The position numbers were made by a program, and so were the translations under genes. From Epiperipatus broadwayi (Eukaryota > Onychophora > Udeonychophora > Euonychophora > Peripatidae), in assembly GCA_028023455.1 (NCBI GenBank), contig JAQFVV010006273.1:5461598-5525597 (forward strand): 64,000 bases of DNA, in the 5' to 3' direction. How positions within the stretch are numbered: the first letter of the stretch is position 1; each line of letters begins with the position of its first letter. Of this stretch, positions 54,271 through 64,000 are shown one piece after another. The notes beneath the pieces were generated by a model that saw only the letters and a list, made by a program, of their open reading frames with translations, was not told the DNA's origin and ran no database searches.

Positions 54271-55819
54271 TTATAAGTTTTTCAGATTTTAGATATAATA
54301 ATAATAACATGTGTGAGAATTTGAAATGCAACAATTTGTCTAAATTCTCAGAAGAAATGAAGTTGCTCCTAAAGTGAGTTATGCATATTAATGTTTTCAC
54401 AAACTTTAAGATATAAGTATTGAAATGTGAATTTTAATTTCTATGTAATAATAAACATTGTAATATAAATATCTATATAGTTATATTATTACATGTAAAT
54501 TCTCAATGATATTTAGAAGTTGCCACTTATGGGTTTTCAAAATCTTTAAATGAATGTGCATAACTCATTCTGGAAAGGATTAGATTTTTTTTTTGTAAAA
54601 ATTGAGAAAAATTATTATTTTTCAAATGTTCACATATGTAGTATCTATATCTGACTACTAATTCTTATAGTAATCTGTGTATTAACTTAAAAATGATCTA
54701 TCATTTAGTTTAAAATAGTTTACTGTAAATGTCATTATTAATGCTAGATCATATAATTTTAGCTTGTGGTCTTGGTTATATCAAATCTAAATGTTTCATC
54801 CAAGTTGGTACACAAAAAGTCTCATTTGTATTTCAATATTTATATCTGTATGTCTGTAAAAATCTTTAAATTAAATTATTTAACTTATTGTGAAAAGGTT
54901 TGATTTTTTTAAAACAATTTTTAAAATGTTAATACTTTAAATTCTCACACATATATAGCATCTATATTTAATTGCTAACTCATACAATAATCTAAATATT
55001 AAGATAAAAGTGGCTCCATCTTTGAGCTTAAAGTGGTTCAAATAAGTTCTGTTGCTATTTCTAGATTATATGGATTTAGCTACTATTTCAGTTGGTTATT
55101 GCCTTGGTTATATAGTAGCTAAAAAAATTTAGGGAAATAATTATTAAAAAATTATCATTTATATTTAAATATCTATATGTGTATACACACAAATTTCTTT
55201 AAATATATATGCACATGGGTATACCACATATCAAAATGTTTTGTTGTATATGTGTAAAGATGGATTATATATTTTTTTTTATATATTGCTTTATTATTAT
55301 AATTTATAAAAATATTTAAAAGTCAAACAATGTATGCATGATTATTAATATTTGAATCAAAATTATCATTAACTCAGATAAAGACTGTGTATCAGTCAAT
55401 TGTTATAAAAATAAAATCAAAGATTACCTTTTTAAAAAGCATTGTATTCAAGTGTGTTAAAAAAAATGTAAGATTTTTTTAGTTTTTATTATATTTAATA
55501 CAAACAGAATTATAAAAGCTACAAATTTAACTCCTGAATAAAAAATCTTAATTAATAACAAAATGGCCATATAAAGTAGTGTTTAATACGTCTATTTACT
55601 TAGAATTCAAATCTAAAATAGATAAGGTTTGGCTGGAAATTTGTGATGTTGGCATTTTAGTTGCAATTATGTATTGGATTACTTCCTTTATCTATTATTA
55701 AATATTGAATGTCTTTTGGAAAAATTTTAAAACTTAATTTAAATTTTCCAATTACAGTCAACTGTTAGTAGTAACACACAGATCAGTACATAACACAACA
55801 TTTTAAGTGGTACTTTTCT
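54271..55819. other. AT-rich spacer
   Basis: No coding or repeat family recognised. Confidence 0.5.
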
Positions 55820-55829
55820 CTCTTCTTCA

Positions 55830-56033
55830 GATGTTTCTGCATTGACCAGTGGTAATACAAGCATGGTAACTGAACCAGGATCTTTAGATTCTTAAATATT
55901 GGATTTTGAGATGTCTTTGGCAGAATAGCCCAGTTTAATTAGAGCATTGTTAAAATTCAATTTCCAAAAATCTAAAGGCCCAGATCCAATTCCTATGCTA
56001 GTAGTATCACTGGTCAGGCCAACAACACCTTAA
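55830..56033 (+). pseudogene. possible LINE reverse-transcriptase fragment
   Basis: The frame SLIRALLKFNFQKSKGPDPI followed by PMLVVSLVRP near 55.93-56.02 kb resembles the KSPGPDGIxPxML finger motif of jockey/L1-type RTs. Only this segment is readable, and an in-frame TAG precedes it. An alternative is chance similarity. Confidence 0.4.
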
Positions 56034-56256
56034 TAAGAGATGAGAATAACCATACAAAATGTTGTTAACTTGTGTGATATTACTAAATAAATTTTAATTT
56101 TTTTAAAGGTATCCAATATTTAATGCTAGATGATGAAAATAATCCAACATATACTTACAATATATTCATCTTTAAAACAATTCCTATTTATATTTGAATA
56201 TTTAAGCCATCATATTTTTATGTTAATGTATATATGTGCATATATATGTATGTATA

Positions 56257-56745
56257 CTTCTTTGAGTGGTCTGAAATCTCTGTATTGCTCTTCTATTAAA
56301 TGTCCAAGTCTCAGATCCATAAATAAGAACTGGTAAAACACATTTATTAAAAGCCTTCTTTTTCAAACAAAGATGCATATTTCCTTTTAGTATGAAGTTA
56401 TTTCTACCAAAAGCATTTCAACCAATTTTAATTCTATGATTAACTGTATCCATTATGTTTCAATCTGCATTAATAATCTGACCAAAGTATTTGTAGCTGT
56501 TAACTTCTTCTAACTCATCATAATCAATCTTTATTTTCATATTTTGAAAAAATCCATTAAACATTACTTTAGTCTTTTTAACATTTATCTTTAGTCATAC
56601 TTTCCTACTTTCATCTGATAACTCCTGCATAATTTCCTGCACATCTAAAGCATTATTCTCAAAAACAACTACATCACCTGCAAAATCTAAATGACTTAAA
56701 TAATCTCCATTTACTTTCACTTCTTTAGCTTCATATAACAAAAAG
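56257..56745 (-). pseudogene. RTE-like LINE, inverted RT segment (copy f)
   Basis: Minus strand from 56745: EVKVNGDYLSHLDFAGDVVV (the catalytic FADD reads FAGD), then MQELSDES, KKTKVMFNGF, ELEEVNSYKYFGQIIN, AFGRNNF and CVLPVLIYGSETWTFNRRAI, ending FQTTQRS near 56.26 kb. This is an almost readable RT palm-to-connection region with few breaks, so it is one of the youngest LINE copies here. ATGTATGTATA at 56246-56256 recurs at 57037-57047, a candidate TSD around the whole element. Confidence 0.82.
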
Positions 56746-57036
56746 AGATTGAAAATATGATGTATGGGTAAGAGAACAAACAGGTGTTACTTATCTCATT
56801 GAAAAAATTAGAAGACTGAGGTGGAATTGGGCTGGAGATATTGCTAGAAGAGATGATAATAGATGGACAATTGAAATCTTAAACTGGATTCCTAGAGATT
56901 GTAAAAGACTGAGAAAAAAATGAATGGTTGAATTAAGAAAGTGCACAGGGATGATGTGGAGAAGAGAAGATGGATTGAACTTGGAGAGACCTTCATCCAG
57001 CAGTGGACTGATAATGGTTGATGATGATTATGATAC
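56746..57036 (+). pseudogene. RTE-like LINE, 3' segment (copy f)
   Basis: Plus strand: RRLRWNWAGDIARRDDNRWT, ILNWIPRDCKRL and KCTGMMWRRE, then GAGACCTTCATCCAGCAGTG and a TGATGATGATTATGA tail. It follows head-to-head from the inverted RT segment; together the two cover the last part of one element. Confidence 0.82.
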
Positions 57037-57047
57037 ATGTATGTATA

Positions 57048-58085
57048 TGTTTATTGTATATGTATGAAGATAGATTGTGAATATTGTCAATTTTTAATTT
57101 CTTAATTTTAATTCACAGAGTTTTGACAATAGTATAAAAAAATTAACTTTTCACTAATCAAATATTATAATAAAATCAAGATTGCAATTCCAAAATTTAA
57201 TTTCTACATATGTGGTCTTCAGTTTAAGTAATTTTTTTTGTCAAAAAGCCATAAAATGTTAAAACAAATTTATTATAAAAATTAATTTTTAACATAACTA
57301 GAAAAAAAATTGAAAAAGTTATAAATTTATTTTTCAAAAAAATTATAAATTTTTTTAATGTTAATGGGAGTAATATAATTTCTTATCAACATACCTTTAA
57401 ATCCTTAAAACTACATATAATTTTAAAAAAATGTAATTTATATTTAGTAAATAAAGCTGTCTATCACTATAGTGAAACAAATCTAAAAAATATCACCCAT
57501 AAATAAGCCACCACTTTGTATAAAAATTGAGTTTTGCAATTTAACTTTGAATGCCATCTACTGATAAAAACAACATTAAAATATACAATTTTATTAATTA
57601 TGTGGAAGTATTTATCACAAGAATGTGCAATAAATACCATAATACAGATCTTTCAAATGTTATTCAGGATAAATTGTAACTTAAAAAATTAGTCACAACT
57701 ACTGCTCTGATTTCAAGATAAAATAGAATTTTCTGAAAAAAAGTTAAAATTACCACAAAAGTTTTAAAATATTTTATATTCATTTAATAAACCTTCCAAT
57801 AATGTTTGACAAGCAAGTAATTAGATAATCTTAACTTGAAAATTAATAAAGTAGGAAATAAACAATAGGACATATTTATGGAATAGAAAAACAATATAGT
57901 CAACTAATTAGTGCAATAATAATTTTTAAAAAATATATATAAAAAAGATGATTATATTTTATTATTGTTGTGTCATTAGATGTGAGGATATATGAAGATA
58001 GATTAAAATAATAAAATTAAGCACAGTCCTACTAAATTCACAGTAATTGTGTTAATGAATTAATTTAACAGCAAGCAACAGTTCA
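57048..58085. other. AT-rich spacer
   Basis: No feature seen. Confidence 0.5.
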
Positions 58086-58094
58086 TAATTCTGC

Positions 58095-58192
58095 AGGGAT
58101 CAGTGCAGCAGCCTTGCAAGCAAGCAGTTGCTTGCAGACAGTTGTCATGGGTTCGCTTTCTGGTTGATGCTTTGACATATTGAAAAAAAAAT
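58095..58192 (+). mobile_element. tRNA-derived SINE, degenerate copy 3
   Basis: GATCAGTGCAGCAGCCTTGC, AGTTGTCATGGGTTCGCTTT, CTGGTTGATGCTTTGACATA and an A-tail follow the other two SINE copies, with a small internal insertion. The 5' end and TSD are unclear. Confidence 0.65.
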
Positions 58193-58319
58193 TAAGAAAT
58201 GACCCACATTAAAATTGAACCTTTTGTTTTATTAGTAGCATGAAAAATATGTAATGTATCATGATGGATATTGTACCGGTCAAAACATGTTTATCCATCT
58301 AACATGAGCTGGAACTCAC

Positions 58320-58400
58320 AAAATGTACTTCAAACCCAGTCAAGCCCAAGAGTTAGGTCAGGAACCAGCCTGGATTTGAACCCACTCTCTAAGCCCCAAA
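58320..58400 (-). other. possible tRNA-related or SINE fragment
   Basis: The minus strand contains GAGTGGGTTCAAATCCAGGC, a good B-box match (GGTTCAAATCC), but no A box or fold could be found. Confidence 0.25.
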
Positions 58401-58739
58401 TCAAACACCTAATGGATAACATAATAGTGATGACCCATGAGAATTAATCTTAATCTGGCCGACTAGCAAAGCTGAGCAAAACAATGAGACATCTATTAAC
58501 TATGACTATATTAAAATAATAGATAAGCATGGCTGTAATATGTGGAAGTGGAGGAAAAAGGAATTCGAACTACTCAAATAAGTTAGACAATAAAATATAT
58601 TTTAATATAATGAAATATTATTTATATACATTTATAAATTAAATACATTAGTATGTGCATGAATGAGCAAGAGGTAGATAATTACATAGTGTTATTCACA
58701 CTATTATTTCTCATATGGTCTTTATCAACTAAATGGGAT

Positions 58740-58860
58740 ATTACAAATAAACACACATCTTTGATGGGTCCAATATTAAGATGCCAATCAGTTATTAGAA
58801 AGAAGTTACATAAAATTGCTATTAATGCTTTGATTTACGGTTCTGAAATGTGGTGACTAA
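58740..58860 (+). pseudogene. possible LINE fragment around the YGSEMW motif
   Basis: The plus frame ends KIAINALIYGSEMW and a stop, resembling the VLPVLIYGSETW segment of the RTE-like elements. Upstream similarity is weak. Confidence 0.35.
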
Positions 58861-61800
58861 CATATGATTTAGGGGAGCATTCTGAAATTCATTATACATA
58901 TAATATAAATTATTTTCACGCCATTGAGATCATGAAAATAAGCAAAAGACAGTTAAAAGATTATATTTGAAACTATGACAAAATATTTAATGAAAATCAT
59001 ATAACTATAGTAAGACGAATGCTTTATTTTTCCCAAGACATATAGATACTCTTAAATAGATATATAAATTATGACCGTGAAATTGTATATAATTGAAATA
59101 AACTTAATTAATAAAATAGAAGTAATTGGCATTTATATATATATCTTTTAAGCAAAGCTTAATTTTAATATTAGAGCATTAAAACTGGGTCATGAAGCAA
59201 AAGGAATAATAAATACGAAGAAGTTTGCGGTGCTGACATAATAGCCTAAAAATAACTAAGAGGAAAAGGTCACGCTTCTGGATGAAAAATGAAATCTCAC
59301 ACCCCCTTCTTAGGTAGTGCTTAGAGAAAAGTGGATAGGCATGGCATGGCCCAGACTTTTGCTGGTATAACCAACATGAGAGGCCTTTTATCTATATGAA
59401 GGGAATATGCATAGTGTGTGCCAAACTTACAATATCATTGCCAGAGAACATTTTATACGAAATAAATGTGGTTCCAGATAGCTCAACTATCTATGAAATG
59501 AGGTACGAAAAGAAATCTATGGGTTTGAACTTGTTGCAACCCCCAGATTAGAAGCACGTAATATATATATATATATGAAGATAGGCTAAATGACAGAAAT
59601 GCAGTAATGATACATGTCTCTAACAACATTGAATAAATTTTACTGCTTTAAAATAAATGACCCTTGTTTGAATACTATAATACACCATGCAATTATAATA
59701 TATATATAGAGAGAGAGAATATTTCATTTAATAAAATATATATTAAGATTTTACCTAGTAAAAGAAACATTAAGATTTACATTTCAAATTAATAAACTAT
59801 ACATTAAGATTTGATTTAGTAACAGAAACATTAAGATTCACCCCCATCCCTTTTCTGATATTTAAAATAAATCAATCCCACTTTCATTGATTTTACAATA
59901 AATGAAATATATAAGTACTTTATTTGATATTTTAAGCATACATTTTAAGAGTATATAAGTAAAAAAAAAACCTAGCAGTTATATATATATATATATATAA
60001 AACAATTGTCACCTTATTTTAGAATTAAATAAATAATATTTTATAAGATTTCAAAGTGTTAATTAGCTTAAGTTCTGGATTTACATTGGTAGAAAATCCA
60101 GAGTTAAACATATATATATATTAAAACATAAGTATAATGTTGGCTTGAAAAACAATCTGGCAAGTATATTAATTAATAATGCATTGTTTTAAATGGAAGT
60201 TTATAACTTGCTTCGTGAAGGTTTATTTAAAAAAAATAGAAAGGATTTTTAGAAAATTCAGTTTGTCAGATTGTTTTAGATTGACCTATAAATAAGCAAG
60301 CAGATATATAAATCAAATAATAAATATATATAAATAAATGACCGCACCAAAATTAAAAAGTTAAGAGCATATGAGATAGGATTAGATATAAAGAAATTAT
60401 TTGAGAGCAAAATTACATTTACAGATATATATATAAAAGGCAAAGTTAAAGAATACATGAGAAGAGATCTTGATAGATTATTTAGGCTAGATTTAGTTTG
60501 AGGTGATGGCTTGAAAAATTACCTTGCAGTTTTAAGAGTTCAATTTAAAATATTGCACATTCTCCTGTGGCAGCAAGCTTCTATTAAATGCACACTGAAG
60601 TTCTTAGGTCAGGCTTTGCACTCTTGGGCAGCAGGATGGTATGGCCATGAAAGATGATGACCCAAACAGGCCGAGAAGTGATGGATTTACTGCTACATTA
60701 TTTAAGTTTCAAGTGACGTGCATTACATTTTCACTAGAGTAGCTAATCTAATCTGTTCTCCAAAATTCAGTCATTTTATACTTTTTCTTTTATCAGTTGT
60801 TTTTGAAAGATGCAATTGTTAGATAATGTCCAAAATAAATTCAAATCTATTTCCAGATTAGAAATAGATTTCACAACATGTTTTCAACAAAAGAAAATCT
60901 TTAATCTACTTAATCCCATTTATTTTAAGTAAAATTTAATTAAAAATACCTCCCTTTAATTATTTTTGGACAATTAACAACAGTCACATCTTCCATATTG
61001 GATTTTATAAAAAATATATAGTTTAATAGAAAAACAAGCAATTTAAAAAGAAAAAGCTAAAAATGACATATAATAAATATTTAAAAACATCAATATTTTG
61101 TTAGTAAGTTTTGCTTCTATATATATATATTTGAGTTGCATCTATAATACTTTAATAAAAAAGAACTAATAATTAATAAAAAGAATTAATAATAATTTTA
61201 AAACATATTATTGAAACACTAAATTTTATAATTTAGGTGCGCATCTCAAATATATACATGAAATATATATTCATGACAAAAGGAGCGGGATGGGAAATAG
61301 GGATTTAAACACAGGTTAGTAGGTAGAAACATGAAGCACAATCTTAAGCTAAGATTGACTGCTTCAATATCAACATGAATAGCTAAATAATGCAAATGCA
61401 TCATGGCTGGACTGATAAAATGTAGTCATTCTTTATATCTTTAAAGCCTAATTTTTCTTCTGATGTTTTAATCAATGTGAATAGAAAGTTTTAGTTTTTA
61501 AAATCTTCATATTTATAGTTCTTATCATTGTAATAGAAAAAGTAGCTTGAGAGTTATATTTAAAAAAAGTAACGGAAAAAATAAAGATATTTATGAGAAA
61601 GCAAAAATCACTAAAAATTCAACTCACGAAAACAGTTCCAGTGTATATTAAAATGCAACCCATGAATTTAAAGATGTATTGTATATTGATAATTCTAGGT
61701 GAAAACATTTTAAATATACTTTTCTAATTAAGTTTAAAAACTTATGATGATTAATTATATTTATTTTAAACCATACCCCAGATAAAAAAAAAAATCAATT

Positions 61801-64000
61801 GCATTCCCTAAGTGTCTCATAAATCAAAAATCACAACAAATAATTATGATTTTTACAACAAAAAATTTAATTCATTGTCCTAAATTCGAAATATATAAAA
61901 ATATGGAAATTTTGATTTAAAAATAAAGCTTAAAATTAATAAAAGTAATAATTATTGAGCAAAAATTTTATTAAACATATTATTAATAAAAAGCCATAAC
62001 ATGTGAATAAATATAATGTATAAAAATATTTCAGTAATTGTAATTTTTTTACAAAAAATAATTTCTCAATTTTTCAGTCCTCCGTTATGAATTTTATCTA
62101 CATCAAGAATATTTTCTGACTTGCAATTTATTAAATTTAAATAAAGCATATAAAAAATAACAAAATATATATTTTAAAATTTATTTTTTGTCTTTCATGT
62201 TTTGTTCTCAGTTTTTTTTTTTTCTAATTATCCATCTTGATTTTTTTTTTTTTTTTGCAGCTCTGTTATTTTTTTTTTTAAACAATGGTTCATGAATTTA
62301 TTTATTTTATATAAATGCTGTCAAAATTAAATACAAACAAATAAAATATACAGTTGATTCCTGTAGTTTTAAAATATTGATTTGAAAAATGAGTTTATTA
62401 ACATTGTCGATATAAAAGTGATTTTAATTAAATTCCACCTAAAATTACATTAAAACATTGATATTAATCAATACCATGCTGTTTAAACAGACATTGGGTT
62501 AATATGATTGGGTAAAGGGCAAGCAAATAAAATAAGATTGGTATGTAGATAGATATATACATAAGTAATTGGAAAGATAGCCCAAATGATTAGGTATACA
62601 GATAGAACTATAGTTACATTGATAAATAGATAAACAGCTTGACATATATATAAATGGCTGAATAAATTAATCGACATATATTTAGATCGTTAGGAATATA
62701 GATAGATAAGTAGATAGTTAAATGAATAGAAAAAGAGAGAAAAATCGAATGAATAAAACGGTAGGTTGATCAATATGTAGTTAAAGAAATAACTTGGAAA
62801 GATGAAAGTTAATGGGTAAGAATGCAAGCATTTAAACAGATTGACATAGAGATAGACTGATCGATAAGTATCATGAAAAAAGATAATCGGATAGTTTTTT
62901 GCTCAGTAAGTGGTATGAGTTCAAGCCTTAAACGTTACAAGTTTAACTTTGACACAAGATTTTAGCTCTTTATTTGAGACGTTGACAATTTTTCGCTGAA
63001 TAATAAACTTATAAGTATATCTATAGTGTATGTGCTGCATAAATATATATATATGATTAATAACTTGAGTCGATTATTAGCAAATCTTATTATTAAATTA
63101 TTTTATAGGATGCAAATGCGTATATATGTATATATAATTTTGTGTATTTATATATGCATAATTACCTGTTTGTATCAATATGCAAAATTGTTTTGATCTT
63201 GCGGATGTTCAATATTTACGAGATTAGTAAAAATACATTGCACAATGTAATTTTAGAAAGGTATGATTATTTAACAATCCAGATAGTTTTTTTTTTAAAT
63301 CAAGAATTTACAGAATTTTATTTCAATAACAGATTTGTTAACAAAACAGACATTATTCTTTCCGAACGCAAGGGGGCGGACCATATTTCTAAATTGATGT
63401 TTATTTTTGAAATCGTAATAAAAAATAACTTAAGTAAAAATTGGGAATTCCATTTACACTACGCATGTACTTGAGTGTGTATAGACGTGTCATCATACAA
63501 GAAAATGTGCTTGTATATATAATCACAAACAGACAAAAATATAGTAAAAACTACAAGTCTGATTTTTTTTTTTAATGTAGAAAAATATGCATTTTATTTA
63601 CACTAATATTTGATTTAATAATTTCAACTTATATTCTATTTTATTTTTTTAAATAAGCTCTTAAGTCTCAGTATTTGTTTAGGAATATAAACCACAATAA
63701 AATGTTTTACAAATTCTATCAATGAATATGCAATCATTGCTTGATCTATATAACTCTTGTTTCTCATTTCAGTTTGACCAACATAAATATTTACATATAA
63801 ACATCATTGCACAGATCATAACATTGACAGACATTATATGCAGGAAACATACATGTCAATATGTTCATATTTTAATTGCGAATCAAGCATTATTTGACGG
63901 GATATATATATATTCACACCCACATTTATATGATTAAAATTTTATTCATTTAATATATTATCAGCTGCTCCGATCTCAAAAAATGCGTATCCTTAAACAA
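58861..64000. other. AT-rich stretch without recognisable genes
   Basis: GC-richer patches at about 59.22-59.55 kb and 60.55-60.70 kb look like old repeats (the second shares a short GTTAGGTCAGG/TTAGGTCAGG word with 58.35 kb) but match no family I know. GATA-like degenerate repeats occur at about 62.55-62.90 kb. The small open frames here show no protein-like composition. Confidence 0.5.

Noticed and set aside
63142-63474. 110-codon plus-strand frame
   Set aside because: No family pattern, AT-driven residue bias, no splice signals.

Overview
This window looks like non-genic or intronic DNA from an AT-rich (roughly three-quarters A+T by eye) invertebrate metazoan genome. The evidence is Penelope-like retroelements (PLEs) with a C-terminal GIY-YIG nuclease, decayed RTE-like and jockey/CR1-like LINEs, an EPM2AIP1/GTF2IRD2-type hAT transposase relic, tRNA-derived SINEs with A-tails, and very long ATT/AAT microsatellites. 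There is no operon-like structure and no intact long ORF. I cannot name the species. The only host coding sequence I can argue for is one candidate terminal exon (380-480), protein family not recognised.

Layout. 1-2.4 kb: candidate last exon and AT-rich sequence. 2.4-4.6 kb: decayed PLE on the minus strand (N-terminal region, RT, thumb, GIY-YIG). 5.4-7.4 kb: decayed jockey/CR1-like LINE on the plus strand, broken by a hammerhead-bearing insert. 7.5-8.8 kb: the best-preserved PLE (plus strand; RT with YVDD, then GIY-YIG after one frameshift). 9-19 kb: mostly empty AT-rich DNA with a (TTA)n tract and a ribozyme-like/tRNA-like element near 14.4 kb. 19-24.4 kb: two RTE relics, one carrying a solo hammerhead element, and a SINE with a perfect 15-bp target-site duplication (TSD). 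25.7-29.6 kb: inverted-repeat elements and a hammerhead element. 33.7-34.9 kb: RTE relic. 35-41 kb: empty AT-rich DNA and an (AAT)n/(ATT)n dyad. 41.37-43.42 kb: a five-copy hammerhead repeat array. 45-57 kb: inverted repeats, hAT relic, further hammerhead elements, twin-primed RTE copies, SINEs. 57-64 kb: mostly featureless.

The most interesting content is a set of short repeats that each encode a type I hammerhead self-cleaving ribozyme: CTGANGA, a short stem II, GAAA, a tiny palindromic stem III (ACCGGT, ACTAGT or decayed ACCATGGT), then a GTC cleavage site and a complementary stem I. They occur as tandem units of about 420-450 bp, often with a partial or complete inverted copy on the left, and three loci have plausible 8-12 bp TSDs around the whole structure. 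This matches what is known of PLE-associated hammerheads and of animal retrozymes (non-autonomous circular-RNA retroelements). The two PLEs here encode the kind of RT and GIY-YIG nuclease proposed to mobilise such elements. At least three related families are present. The head-to-head arrangement repeats across families and is the observation I would follow up first.

All protein similarities were judged by reading translations by eye and comparing them with remembered family patterns; no database search was possible. Boundaries of decayed elements are approximate.
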